Below, piece by piece: positions 46,906 to 56,233 of a stretch of DNA of 64,000 nt. Position numbers and translations under genes: made by a program. The stretch lies in the NCBI RefSeq assembly GCF_904846185.1, contig NZ_CAJGZQ010000007.1:62001-126000 (forward strand). The letters are read 5' to 3'. The notes under the pieces were generated by a model. The model did not search any database and was not told the origin of the DNA. It saw only the letters and a program-made list of their open reading frames with translations. This stretch comes from Psychrobacter immobilis (lineage in GTDB: Bacteria; Pseudomonadota; Gammaproteobacteria; Pseudomonadales; Moraxellaceae). Position 1 is the first letter of the stretch. The number at the start of each line of letters is the position of its first letter.

Positions 46906-47241
46906 ATGACAGCGGCGCAATTTACTAATGTAACAGTCAATGCTCAAGCGACGGTATCTTATGATGGTCGTTGTTCAAGCCACACTATTATGTTCGAAGA
47001 TGGTCGACATAAAACATTGGGCGTTATCTTGCCTTGTGATAATTTGGTTGAGCATTATCATTTTAGCACCAATACCTCCGAGCGTATCGAAATCACGGGC
47101 GGTGAGTGTGAGGTCAAAATTAATGGTGATGAAGAATTCAGCTATTACCGCGCTGGTCAATCATTCGTGGTTGAAGGCAATAGTGGTTTTAATCTGCGGA
47201 CAGAAGAAATTGTTCAATATATCTGCCACTTAGAAGGGTAA
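46906..47241 (+). CDS. ppnP: Pyrimidine/purine nucleoside phosphorylase
   Basis: A 111-residue cupin of the PpnP (former DUF1255/YaiE) family that phosphorolyses several nucleosides. SSHTIMFEDGRHKTLGVILP, ERIEITGGECEVKINGD, YYRAGQSFVVEGNSGFNLRT and YICHLEG follow the family closely. It is about 17 residues longer than E. coli PpnP (94). AAGGA stands before the ATG; a strong terminator follows. Confidence 0.92.
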   Translation: MTAAQFTNVTVNAQATVSYDGRCSSHTIMFEDGRHKTLGVILPCDNLVEHYHFSTNTSERIEITGGECEVKINGDEEFSYYRAGQSFVVEGNSGFNLRTEEIVQYICHLEG

Positions 47242-47300
47242 GTTTGCTAAAGCTGTTATTAAGTGATTGATGACAGCAAAGAGCCTTTTACTCAAAAAAA

Positions 47301-47331
47301 GAAAAACCTTATCGGATTGGTAAGGTTTTTC
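47301..47331. terminator. Terminator after ppnP
   Basis: GAAAAACCTTA (47301-47311) / TAAGGTTTTTC (47321-47331) with flanking A and T runs. Confidence 0.85.
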
Positions 47332-47453
47332 TTTTTCTGCTGATATTATTTATATGCAGATATCCATTTATTGATACAATTACTGTCATATCTTTTTATC
47401 GCCTAGTTTTTATCATATAGCGCGATACCCACTTTATAATCAATAGGCCTATT

Positions 47454-48224
47454 ATGGCAAAACCTACCTATTTTTATGGCATTCATGCGATTGATGCCTT
47501 ACTCGAATATCGTCCTTTAGATGGGCTAAGCTTGTTTGTGCAGCAAGGTCGTGAGACTGATAGCCATGTACAAGCGATCATGGCGCAAGCACGTGACAAT
47601 GGTATCAGTATCCAACCCACGCAAAAAGACAAACTCACGCAATTGTGTGGCAGCCCGCAGCACCAAGGTGTGGTGCTAAATGCGCGTCCTCTAGGCTTTG
47701 CTGATGAAGGCTTGCTTGCTACCCTTGCTGGGCGTGACCAATGCTTATTATTGGTCTTGGATCAAATTACGGATGCACATAACTTTGGTGCTTGTTTGCG
47801 TACCGCAGTGGCGATGGGTGTGGATGCCGTGGTTTGTCCGAAACATCATGCGGCAAGTCTGACACCAACAGTGGCTAAAGTATCGGTCGGTGCAGCAGAG
47901 ATGATGCCGATTATCAGTGTTACCAATCTGGCACGTACGCTCACGCAAATCAAAAATGCTGGGGTGTTTGTGTTTGGTACAGCGCTTAATGCAGATGCCA
48001 AACCGATTCATGCCGCTGATCTGACTGGCAAAACAGCCATTATCATGGGTTCAGAAGGTGAGGGGATGCGTCGCCTGACTATGGAGAGCTGTGATGAGCT
48101 GGTGTATATTCCGATGTCAGGAAATGAGCATGGCAACCTTCAAAGTCTAAATGTGAGTGTTGCCACTGGTATGGCGCTGTATGAAGTCAATCGACAGCGT
48201 ACTTTAGCTGCTGGGCAAGCTTAA
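47454..48224 (+). CDS. rlmB: 23S rRNA (guanosine(2251)-2'-O)-methyltransferase
   Basis: A 256-residue SpoU/TrmH-type knotted methyltransferase. The N-terminal L30e-like RNA-binding domain begins FYGIHAIDALLEYRP; the catalytic domain has LDQITDAHNFGACLRTAVAMG, IMGSEGEGMRRLT and PMSGNEHGNLQSLNVSVATGMALYE, the three SPOUT motifs. Its last 38 bases overlap the end of the convergent coaE gene. Confidence 0.95.
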   Translation: MAKPTYFYGIHAIDALLEYRPLDGLSLFVQQGRETDSHVQAIMAQARDNGISIQPTQKDKLTQLCGSPQHQGVVLNARPLGFADEGLLATLAGRDQCLLLVLDQITDAHNFGACLRTAVAMGVDAVVCPKHHAASLTPTVAKVSVGAAEMMPIISVTNLARTLTQIKNAGVFVFGTALNADAKPIHAADLTGKTAIIMGSEGEGMRRLTMESCDELVYIPMSGNEHGNLQSLNVSVATGMALYEVNRQRTLAAGQA

Positions 48225-48873
48225 GATATTCTTGGTGTAATGGCGCTAGTTGCACATACAGAGCCGCAAGATCACTTTCGTTGAGCACCACATCATCTGC
48301 ATGACGATTACGCTCTTCGCGGCTCAGCTGATTCACCATGATGGCCTTGATTTTTTGTATACTTTGTTCGTCGCGCTGACTGGCACGCGCAATCTGCGTT
48401 TCCTCGGTGGCATCCATTACTAAGATACGTTGGCATAAATTGGCAAGCCCTGCTTCTGCTGCTTCAATAAGTAGAGGCGCTGACAATATCACGTAAGGCG
48501 AAGTACTGGTTGCCAACTGTGCTTTTGCTGCTTCGCGTATCGCTGGGTGAGTGATTGCTTCTAACTCAATCAATGCCTCAGGATATGAAAAGACGTGCGT
48601 TCTTACTGCCACTCGATCCATTGATCCATCGCCATTCAATACCCAATCACCAAATTTTTTCTGGATTTTGTGCAGAGTGGTGCTACCTTTAGCGACGACT
48701 TCATGGGCAATCACATCCGCATCGATAATATCAATGCCTTGCTCAGCGAACCAAGCACTCGCAGCGGACTTACCACTACCGATACCACCCGTTAAGCCAA
48801 CTACTAAGGTTTTACTTTTCTTTTGCGGGGTCTGGGGCTTATGAGAATAAGGTGAAGATGCTTGTTTTGACAT
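48187..48873 (-). CDS. coaE: Dephospho-CoA kinase
   Basis: A 228-residue P-loop kinase for the last step of coenzyme A synthesis. VVGLTGGIGSGKSAASAWFAEQG is Walker A; DADVIAHEVV and LSAPLLIEAAEAGL follow. A basic N-terminal extension of about 22 residues is unusual. Its last 12 codons are antisense to the end of rlmB. It sits just downstream of pilD, its usual partner in pseudomonads and Acinetobacter, though a MITE-like element now separates them. Confidence 0.95.
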   Translation of the reverse strand: MSKQASSPYSHKPQTPQKKSKTLVVGLTGGIGSGKSAASAWFAEQGIDIIDADVIAHEVVAKGSTTLHKIQKKFGDWVLNGDGSMDRVAVRTHVFSYPEALIELEAITHPAIREAAKAQLATSTSPYVILSAPLLIEAAEAGLANLCQRILVMDATEETQIARASQRDEQSIQKIKAIMVNQLSREERNRHADDVVLNESDLAALYVQLAPLHQEYLKLAQQLKYAVD

Positions 48874-49000
48874 AATAATGACTTATCTGCTCGATATAAT
48901 GACAGTGATGGTTATAAGCTAAGGAAGTATTTTGGTGCCTATTTTAAGATTTGGTGTCTGTTTAAAAAGGAGCGATTGAAATACTTTCTAGCACAATTTA

Positions 49001-49087
49001 GGGCGGGCCCTCAATTCAATCGATTATCCTCTAAATGGGCTAAAATGGCTAAATTTTTATCACCATTTTTAAAATGAGGATACGCCC
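49001..49087. mobile_element. MITE-like element, short form
   Basis: 87 bases bounded by TA on both sides (48999-49000 and 49088-49089). Termini are inverted copies of GGGCGTATCCTCA (left end GGGCGGGCCCTCA). An internal TTATCCTCTAAAT follows the left end. No coding capacity. It directly abuts the pilD stop codon (49090-49092). Shares both ends with the element at 53679. Confidence 0.7.
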
Positions 49088-49089
49088 TA

Positions 49090-49989
49090 TTAAGTATACA
49101 TGCCGAGATACCAGTTGACGATATCTGAGCCATATAATAAAGCAACAATACCAGCGATAGCGATATAAGGACCAAAGGCAAACGGCTTGCTTTCACCCTG
49201 CTTCTTCATCAAAATAATCCCAACGATTGAGCCTAATAAAGAAGACAATAAAATAATCAATGGCAACATCATGGGTCCAAGCCAAGCACCTAATACTGCC
49301 AATAATTTGAAATCTCCCTGCCCCATACCATGCTTTTTAGTGATTAGATAAAATACTTTGACCACTATCCACAATGACAAAAACCCTAGCAATAAGCCCC
49401 AAATTGACTGGGTAGGTGAGACAAACCAGCCTTGTGAATTCACTGCTAATCCTAAACCCGCTAATGGAAAGGTCAAGCGATCGGGCAGTAATTGGGTATC
49501 AAAATCAATACCGGTTAAGGCGACCAGCGTCCATACCAAAATCAGAGCTGACAAGCCAGCTGCAGTTACGCCAAACTGATAAATCACTAACATTGATAGT
49601 AGGGCTGTTGCTAGCTCAACCAGTGGATAACGCAGTCCAATCGCAGCTTTACATTCTGAGCAACGGCCACGTAGTATTAACCAGCTAATTAACGGTATGT
49701 TTTCGTACCACTTTATTTTGTGGGCGCAATGAGGGCAGCGTGAGGCTGGTCGACTCAAAGTAATCGGCTTGTCAGCTGCTACGATATTTGTTAGGGGCAG
49801 AGTGTGTTCGCGAGGCATGTCTGCTTGTTCTAAAATAAACTGGCTGCACTCTTGTCGCCAGCTATAAACCATCATCAGCGGAATACGGTGAATCACCACA
49901 TTTAAAAAACTGCCAACACAAAGACCTAATAGGCCGAATATGCCTAAAGCGATAGGCATATTGTCTTGTAATAACTCTATAAATTGCAT
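49090..49989 (-). CDS. pilD: Prepilin peptidase / N-methyltransferase
   Basis: A 299-residue polytopic membrane enzyme that cleaves and methylates type IV prepilins. VGSFLNVVIHRIP opens the methylase region, with the zinc-type tetracysteine CPHC and CSEC; the peptidase acids are in GIDFDTQLLPD and GMGQGDFKLL. AAAGGA lies 10 bases before the ATG. Gene order pilB-pilC-pilD is conserved; 25 bases separate it from pilC. Confidence 0.96.
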   Translation of the reverse strand: MQFIELLQDNMPIALGIFGLLGLCVGSFLNVVIHRIPLMMVYSWRQECSQFILEQADMPREHTLPLTNIVAADKPITLSRPASRCPHCAHKIKWYENIPLISWLILRGRCSECKAAIGLRYPLVELATALLSMLVIYQFGVTAAGLSALILVWTLVALTGIDFDTQLLPDRLTFPLAGLGLAVNSQGWFVSPTQSIWGLLLGFLSLWIVVKVFYLITKKHGMGQGDFKLLAVLGAWLGPMMLPLIILLSSLLGSIVGIILMKKQGESKPFAFGPYIAIAGIVALLYGSDIVNWYLGMYT

Positions 49990-50014
49990 GAAGTAGCTGT
50001 CCTTTAAATAGCTT

Positions 50015-51238
50015 TTAGCCTACTACTGAGCCCATTTGGAATATTGGTAAATACATGGCAATCACCAAGCCGCCAACTAATACACCGAGCACCGCCATGA
50101 TTAAAGGTTCCATTAAGCTGGTCAATCCATCAACGGCGTTGTCTACTTCATTTTCATAATAGACAGCAACTTTATCTAACATCTCTTCTAAACTACCGGA
50201 TTCTTCACCAATGCCAACCATTTGAATGGCTAAACTCGGAAAAAGGTTGGTTGAGCGTATTGAAAACTGCAATTGTTGACCAGTAGAAACATCATTTTTG
50301 ATTTGCTGAATAGCGTTATAAAATACGACATTATTTGCTGCACCAGCAGTAGATTCAAGAGCGTCAATAAGCGGCACGCCCGCAGCAAAGGTAGTCGATA
50401 GTGTGCGGGAAAAACGGGCAATAACCGCTTGATAAGCGATATTTCCAAATATTGGAGCTTTTAATACTGCACGGTCTAAAAAATCACGGAATTTTTTAGA
50501 GCGTTTTTTGGCCTCCGAAAAACCAATAATGGCACCACCAATAATAACAACTAGAATGAACCACCATACCTGCATCCACTCAGACATATTAACAACCATT
50601 TGGGTAAATGCAGGTAAATCTGCACCAAATGAGCCAAATAATTCTGAAAATACCGGCACGACCTTTATTAGCAAAATCATAGTCACAATAATAGCGACAA
50701 CGACAACCGCGATAGGGTACTTCATTGCTTTTTTAATTTTGGCTTTAAGTAATTCACTTTTTTCTTTATAGGTAGCAACACGTTCAAGCATGGTTTCCAG
50801 TGCACCAGACTGCTCACCAGAATCGACAAGTGAACAAAACAGATCATCAAAATAACGCGGGTGTTTGCGTAATGCTGAAGCAAAAGTCCCACCCGCTTCA
50901 ATGTCATATTTTATTTGTAATACCAAGTCTTTCATACTTGGATTGTCAAGTGAGTCAGCAACAATCTCAAAAGATTGAGTCAATGGCACACCCGCTTTCA
51001 TCATGGTAGCTAATTGACGGGCAAAAATGGCAATATCGATAGGTTTGATGGATTTTTTGAAAGTGTAAAGTGGCTTTGGTTTTTTCTTGATACCTTTAAC
51101 GCTGATACCTTGTTTGCGTAAAGTTGCTTTTGCTAACTCTAAACTACGGCTGGTAGTCTCCCCTTTTACTTTTTGTCCGCGTCGATTCACCCCATCATAG
51201 ACAAAGTCTAACAGCATGTCGGTCTTCGCTTTTGCCAT
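50015..51238 (-). CDS. pilC: Type IV pilus inner-membrane platform protein PilC
   Basis: A 407-residue GspF-family protein: two repeated cytoplasmic helical domains each followed by membrane helices (IFARQLATMMKAGVPLTQSFEIVAD and FSRTLSTTFAAGVPLIDALESTAG are the paired repeats). It couples PilB to pilus growth. The ATG at 51238 has GAGGG 7 bases upstream; the frame's extension to 51319 is not supported. Confidence 0.95.
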   Translation of the reverse strand: MAKAKTDMLLDFVYDGVNRRGQKVKGETTSRSLELAKATLRKQGISVKGIKKKPKPLYTFKKSIKPIDIAIFARQLATMMKAGVPLTQSFEIVADSLDNPSMKDLVLQIKYDIEAGGTFASALRKHPRYFDDLFCSLVDSGEQSGALETMLERVATYKEKSELLKAKIKKAMKYPIAVVVVAIIVTMILLIKVVPVFSELFGSFGADLPAFTQMVVNMSEWMQVWWFILVVIIGGAIIGFSEAKKRSKKFRDFLDRAVLKAPIFGNIAYQAVIARFSRTLSTTFAAGVPLIDALESTAGAANNVVFYNAIQQIKNDVSTGQQLQFSIRSTNLFPSLAIQMVGIGEESGSLEEMLDKVAVYYENEVDNAVDGLTSLMEPLIMAVLGVLVGGLVIAMYLPIFQMGSVVG

Positions 51239-51631
51239 GTTACTACCCTCAAAATATTGTCTAATATAGATATTGCAAAGATGTACAACGATGCCTGACT
51301 CATTACATAAAAGAGGCATACTTTATTTTAACGTAAAAAACCAGTATAACTCTGTTTTATATTTAAGTATATCTGGTAGAAATTATTGCTGATTTATAAA
51401 AGTCCGTACAATTAACGCCCATCATCTCAGTCCTCATATAAATAATGGCATTACTCATATAAGGACAGTTTTAAATTTCCAAACCCCCTTTTATTAGTGC
51501 ATTACTAAAAGCTGTTTTTTCGACAATTCAAGATTAAAAAGTAGTTGAGTTAATCATTTTGAACGTTTCTCTTTAGTGATCAGCAGTGTCTGTATTTTTG
51601 TGCGTATGCAACATGCGCATAGCCAGTATTC
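51239..51631. other. Intergenic region pilB-pilC
   Basis: An unusually wide gap of 393 bases inside the pil cluster, AT-rich. It may hold a separate pilC promoter. No element was identified. Confidence 0.4.
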
Positions 51632-53341
51632 TTACTCAGAAGTGACGCGCATCATTTCTTGAATACTGGTTACGCCTTGTAAGACTTTTAAAATCCCAGA
51701 GCGACGCAGGTCTCGGAAGCCATTTTTGAGTGCAGCGTCTTTGATATCTATCGCGTTACCGTCTTCCATGATGATGCGTGAGATATCAGGGCTGACTTTC
51801 ATGACTTCATAGATACCGACTCGTCCTTTATAACCTTCACGGCATTCATTACAGCCTACTGGCTCGTGAATGATGTTGTCTGGATTGTCCAAATCAGCGT
51901 CTGTAAAGCCGAGCTCAAGCAGACTTTGCTTAGGGATGTTAATAGGTTTTTTACAGTTTTTACACAAACGTCGTGCTAGGCGCTGGGCGATAACCAAGTT
52001 CACTGAAGTCGCAATATTAAAGGAGGCCACACCCATGTTACGCAGCCGCGTCAGTGTTTCAGGTGCTGAGTTGGTATGTAGGGTTGAGAGCACCATGTGC
52101 CCTGTTTGCGCTGCTTTAATTGCAATTTCAGCAGTTTCAAGGTCACGAATCTCACCAACCATGACGATATCAGGATCTTGGCGTAAAAAAGATTTGAGGG
52201 CATTTGCGAAAGTTAGACCCACTTTTGGATTGACGTTGACTTGATTGATCCCCTCCAAGTTAATCTCCACTGGATCCTCGGCAGTGGATATGTTGGTCGC
52301 GCCAGTATTTAAAATATTAATACCAGTATAAAGCGACACGGTCTTACCAGAACCAGTTGGTCCCGTGATAAGCAACATACCTTGCGGTTTATGCAGTGCC
52401 TCTAAAAACATATCTTGCTGATCAGATTCATAGCCGAGCGCTTCAATACCCAACATCGCTGAAGAGGGATCCAAAATACGAAGTACAAGTTTTTCGCCAA
52501 ATAGGGTAGGCAGACAGCTTACTCGAAAGTCGATGGCTTTATCTTTAGATATCTTAAGCTTGATACGTCCATCTTGTGGCACACGGCGCTCTGAAATATC
52601 CATCTGCGACATGACTTTTAAACGGGCTGCAATTTTCCCAGCCAGTTGTACAGGTGGATTGGCCATTTTTTGCATTACCCCATCGACACGAAAGCGAACG
52701 CGATAGGTTTTTTCATAGGGTTCAAAGTGCAAGTCAGAGGCGCCCATACGAATGGCATCAACCAGCATTTTATTAACAAATTTTACAACAGGTGCTTCCT
52801 CGACGCTATCACTAAGCTTGGTCTCGCTTTCCTCTTCTTCACCTTCATCAAAGCCAATATTTAAATCGCTATCAGAGAAACTATTAAAATTTTGCATGGT
52901 ATCAGCGTAAAGACTTTCAATACGCTTTTTTAACTTATCTTCTTCGACGACAATAGCTTCAATAGACAGCCGTGAATTAAAAGCAATAGCGTCAATTGCA
53001 TCCACACGAGTTGGATCACTTAATGCGACGAATAAACGCTGTCCTCGTTTGAATAGTGGTAACGCATTAAATTTACGAACGATTTTTTCATCTACTAAGT
53101 CTTTTGGAATGACATCAATATGTAAGGCATTAAGGTCGAAAAGAGGATCACCAAAAGCTTGTGACAACATCTGCGCAAGATGATAAGCATCTGCCAATTT
53201 ATTGTCGACTAGGTAGGGCACTAGTCCTACTTGTTGCTGTTGCGATTCGGTCTGCGCGATTTTCATATTCGCTTCGCTGACGATACCTTCGCTGATTAGC
53301 TGGTGCGCTAAACCACCATATTTGCTCGTGGTGATAGACAT
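51632..53341 (-). CDS. pilB: Type IV pilus extension ATPase PilB
   Basis: A 569-residue hexameric ATPase powering pilus assembly. The N-terminal MshEN-like domain is followed by the ATPase: Walker A GPTGSGKTVSLY, Asp box region AEDPVEINLEGINQV, Walker B IVMVGEIRDLETAE, His box TGHMVLSTLHTNSAPETLTRL, and the zinc tetracysteine CKNC/CNEC. AAGGAG precedes the ATG. An acidic stretch (FDEGEEEESETKL) lies between domains. Confidence 0.96.
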   Translation of the reverse strand: MSITTSKYGGLAHQLISEGIVSEANMKIAQTESQQQQVGLVPYLVDNKLADAYHLAQMLSQAFGDPLFDLNALHIDVIPKDLVDEKIVRKFNALPLFKRGQRLFVALSDPTRVDAIDAIAFNSRLSIEAIVVEEDKLKKRIESLYADTMQNFNSFSDSDLNIGFDEGEEEESETKLSDSVEEAPVVKFVNKMLVDAIRMGASDLHFEPYEKTYRVRFRVDGVMQKMANPPVQLAGKIAARLKVMSQMDISERRVPQDGRIKLKISKDKAIDFRVSCLPTLFGEKLVLRILDPSSAMLGIEALGYESDQQDMFLEALHKPQGMLLITGPTGSGKTVSLYTGINILNTGATNISTAEDPVEINLEGINQVNVNPKVGLTFANALKSFLRQDPDIVMVGEIRDLETAEIAIKAAQTGHMVLSTLHTNSAPETLTRLRNMGVASFNIATSVNLVIAQRLARRLCKNCKKPINIPKQSLLELGFTDADLDNPDNIIHEPVGCNECREGYKGRVGIYEVMKVSPDISRIIMEDGNAIDIKDAALKNGFRDLRRSGILKVLQGVTSIQEMMRVTSE

Positions 53342-53678
53342 TACGACTTCTCCTTAATACCCAATATGCTATATATTTGTCTGAAATCCATATACTTCTG
53401 AGAGCCACTTACTATTATAATTTTTAACAGATACCTGCTATAAGTCATTGTTAGCCTTTAGGCTATCATTAATAACAGTCAATGCAGAGATGCTCTTACA
53501 AGAGATTTAGCAGAGAAAGCGTTTTAATAGTGTAGGTTATCAGTAGCTTGGTCGTTAGATTATTGATAATATTCTGTTATATATAGACACAATACTATAA
53601 AACATTACTTTAGTTTAAAGATTTTATATGGACGATTGAGTGTTTGATCCAAAAAATCATAGCTTGAGACAATGTCTA
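53342..53678. other. Intergenic region upstream of pilB
   Basis: AT-rich, presumably the pilB promoter region; nothing distinct seen before the MITE-like element. Confidence 0.4.
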
Positions 53679-53849
53679 GAGCATATCCTCAATTTAATAG
53701 ACTATCCTCTAAATAAGTTGAAAATGGTTGAATTTTGCCAAACATCGTTAAATAGCTTATCAATATCTCGATATTATTTGCGCTACTTTCCTTGTTTGAT
53801 GCCAATTTATCTCATTTTTATCATCATTTTTTAGAGTGAGGATACGCCC
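53679..53849. mobile_element. MITE-like element, long form
   Basis: 171 bases flanked by TA (53677-53678 and 53850-53851). Ends are inverted repeats GAGCATATCCTCA and GGGCGTATCCTCA (right end read on minus). The left 35 and right 40 bases match the element at 49001; about 80 extra internal bases are present. A short open frame across it (53640-53834) has no protein-like features. Confidence 0.7.
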
Positions 53850-53979
53850 TAATAAATATTCGCACTGACTGTCTGTTTTTCTGCTGGCGGCAGCATACTA
53901 TAGCACTTGGGAATTATTTGTTATACTGGCGCGCATATTAGCCAAATTGGCAAGAATAGATGAAACAAGGTAGATGAGT

Positions 53980-54792
53980 ATGCAAGCTTGGGTAATTGGT
54001 AATTGGAAACAAAATCCAGCAACGAGTCACGACGTCGATTTGTTGTTGAATAATTTGTTGACTACAATTGATGCTAAAGAGCAAGCCGCCACAGAACTGT
54101 CAAATAGTCGCTGTCAGTTGATGGTAGCACCAAGCTGTATTCATCTGGCAGCTGTCAGTGCGCATTTAGCTGGTAGTTCGATATTGAGTGCAGCGCAAGA
54201 CGTCAGTGCGCATAGTGCCAGTGTTGGCGCTTATACGGGTGATTGCTCAGCACAGCAAATAGCAGACGCTGGGGCAACTTGGACGATACTGGGTCATTCT
54301 GAGCGTCGCCAGTATCATAGCGAGTCTCACGATACGTTATTGCAGAAAGTGACTCACGCACTCACCCAAGGTTTGGGCGTGGTATTTTGTATTGGTGAAA
54401 CTCAGGCTCAATATGATGATAAGCAAACCCTTGACGTAATTGACACTCAGTTATCAGTAATAAAAGAAGTAATTACTACCCAACCAGATCTCATATCATC
54501 ACTATCTGATCGATTGATCATTGCTTATGAGCCAGTGTGGGCGATTGGTACTGGCAAAGTCCCAACTGTGAGCGAAGTCAGTCAAACACATCAGCATATT
54601 AAGCAAACCATCACAGGCTTTGCAGAATCACTAAAGGTAATGAGTGTATTATATGGTGGTAGTGTCAATGCGGATAATGCCGATAGCTTCGCTGCAGATC
54701 CTATGATTGATGGGGCATTGGTTGGCGGCGCATCATTAAAGGTAGAGAGTTTTTTGGCAATTGCCAATGCCTTTAGTCGAGCTAAAGACTAG
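53980..54792 (+). CDS. tpiA: Triosephosphate isomerase
   Basis: A 270-residue glycolytic TIM barrel. The Lys in [10 protein letters not shown], the His in [13 protein letters not shown], the catalytic Glu in [13 protein letters not shown] and the phosphate-binding [20 protein letters not shown] are all present. The ATG at 53980 is preferred over that at 53974 because AAGG (53967-53970) is spaced 9 bases from it and only 3 from the other. N-terminal third carries a longer Gln/Glu loop than in E. coli (255 residues). Confidence 0.96.
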   Translation: MQAWVIGNWKQNPATSHDVDLLLNNLLTTIDAKEQAATELSNSRCQLMVAPSCIHLAAVSAHLAGSSILSAAQDVSAHSASVGAYTGDCSAQQIADAGATWTILGHSERRQYHSESHDTLLQKVTHALTQGLGVVFCIGETQAQYDDKQTLDVIDTQLSVIKEVITTQPDLISSLSDRLIIAYEPVWAIGTGKVPTVSEVSQTHQHIKQTITGFAESLKVMSVLYGGSVNADNADSFAADPMIDGALVGGASLKVESFLAIANAFSRAKD

Positions 54793-54864
54793 TCAATAAA
54801 GATAAAACGTGCATTTCATGGCGCTCTCGATTATAAAATGTCTTTATCAGTTGGCAAAAGTAGG

Positions 54865-54894
54865 TTTAACAGTGCCCTTGCAATCGTGTACAAT
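54865..54894 (+). promoter_or_regulatory. Possible sigma-70 promoter for secG
   Basis: TTTAAC (54865-54870) and TACAAT (54889-54894), 18 bases apart, about 110 bases before the secG start. Confidence 0.4.
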
Positions 54895-55006
54895 GCGCCT
54901 TATTTATATAATCGATTTGGCAGCATTACCCGTCAATTGCTATTCCTATTAACCGTAAGATTTATTTTCCGTTATCAGTCGTCATTACGCGGCAAAAGAG
55001 GCCACC

Positions 55007-55315
55007 ATGTTTACGTTTATATTAGCCCTGCATATTATCGTGGCGATTGCCATGATCGGCTTGATTTTGATACAGCATGGTAAAGGGGCAGACGCTGGAG
55101 CTTCTTTTGGCGCTGGCTCGTCAGGTACGGTTTTTGGTGCGGCAGGAACAGCGAACTTTTTAACGCGTGCGACAGCAGTATTAACAGTGATATTTTTTAT
55201 CACCAGTATGACGCTAGCCGTTCACGCGCGCAAACAGGCTGAAGATCAGTTCCGTTTAGATGCACCTGTGTCAGCACCACAAACGCCGCGTCCATTGACA
55301 CAGAATCCTCAATAA
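55007..55315 (+). CDS. secG: Preprotein translocase subunit SecG
   Basis: A 102-residue two-helix membrane subunit of SecYEG. ILALHIIVAIAMIGLILIQHGKGADAGASFGAGSSGTVFGAAGTANFLTR is nearly the family consensus, with a second helix and a Pro/Gln tail. Between tpiA and tRNA-Leu, the same position as in E. coli-type secG-leuU regions. Confidence 0.95.
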   Translation: MFTFILALHIIVAIAMIGLILIQHGKGADAGASFGAGSSGTVFGAAGTANFLTRATAVLTVIFFITSMTLAVHARKQAEDQFRLDAPVSAPQTPRPLTQNPQ

Positions 55316-55501
55316 CTGTATTTTAAAGAAACTTGCCTTTAATAGCTGTCTTTAGTCATTGCCTTTTAATTGAGGCAGCTCTTGCTATTTTGAGGCGTTA
55401 GATTTACAATGCTTTTCTGTTTTAGCAGTCTGATTCTATCGATGCCTACCTTAAGCATCTATTATGATAGATTAGATAGTAATAATAGAGCAGTGAAAAA
55501 T

Positions 55502-55585
55502 GCGATTGTGGTGGAATGGTAGACACGCCATCTTGAGGGGGTGGTGGCGCAAGCTGTGGGGGTTCAAGTCCCCCCAATCGCACCA
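55502..55585 (+). tRNA. tRNA-Leu (anticodon GAG)
   Basis: Acceptor GCGATTG pairs with CAATCGC; anticodon stem CCATC/GGTGG encloses the loop TTGAGGG giving anticodon GAG; a long variable arm follows (class II tRNA), then the T-arm GGGGGTTCAAGTCCCCC and encoded CCA. Confidence 0.96.
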
Positions 55586-55665
55586 AGTTTTTAAAGTTGT
55601 AACGTATTAAGTGCGGCGTTAGTAATATAGGTAAGAAATTTAGTTTTATTTATTTAAAATAAAGA

Positions 55666-55694
55666 TTGACACTTATATAAAACCCCCCTATAAT
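55666..55694 (+). promoter_or_regulatory. Perfect consensus sigma-70 promoter before the initiator tRNA
   Basis: TTGACA at 55666-55671 and TATAAT at 55689-55694 with a 17-base spacer, ending in a run of six C. The initiator tRNA begins 16 bases after the -10. Confidence 0.92.
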
Positions 55695-55710
55695 ACGCAC
55701 CATAGATTGA

Positions 55711-55787
<77 letters not shown>

Positions 55788-55833
55788 CTTTTTATACTGA
55801 TGTTTTATACACTAAATTTGTCAGTAACGATTA

Positions 55834-55861
55834 GCCCACCATTATGTTTGTGGGTTTTTTT
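55834..55861 (+). terminator. Terminator after initiator tRNA
   Basis: CCCAC / GTGGG stem around a 10-base loop followed by seven T. The stem is short, so some read-through into rimP is possible. Confidence 0.65.
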
Positions 55862-56233
55862 GTATCTGACGGTCAGTGGTATCGCGGTATCTATCCTACT
55901 TATGCTAAGCTCTAGTTCTATAGAGTGCGATATTATTCGTTATTGGTTGTCACCTGCCGCTATCGGCGCGCTGCTTCTTAAGCACACTATCCTTTATTCC
56001 TCACTCCTTTATCGATAGTACTGCTTTGTGAATAATAAAAGCATTGTCTGGCTGAGCTTGATGTTTTTTGTGCTCATCCCTATATAAGCGCATATCATAT
56101 AAAATAATATGTTTGTGATTTAAGATAATATAATGACTGTGTCTCTTACTAATAAATAAATTCCATGAGTGAGCGACAATTAAGCGGTTTACTAAGTACG
56201 ATAGATACGTGAATAGGAAAAGATAAATAGATT
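55862..56233. other. Intergenic region tRNA-Met / rimP
   Basis: Probably holds the promoter of the rimP-nusA-infB operon. No clear element was seen. Confidence 0.4.

Noticed and set aside
53640-53834. Short open frame of 64 codons across the long MITE-like element
   Set aside because: It spans the terminal repeat, lacks a ribosome-binding site and shows no protein-like pattern; the element explains the sequence better.
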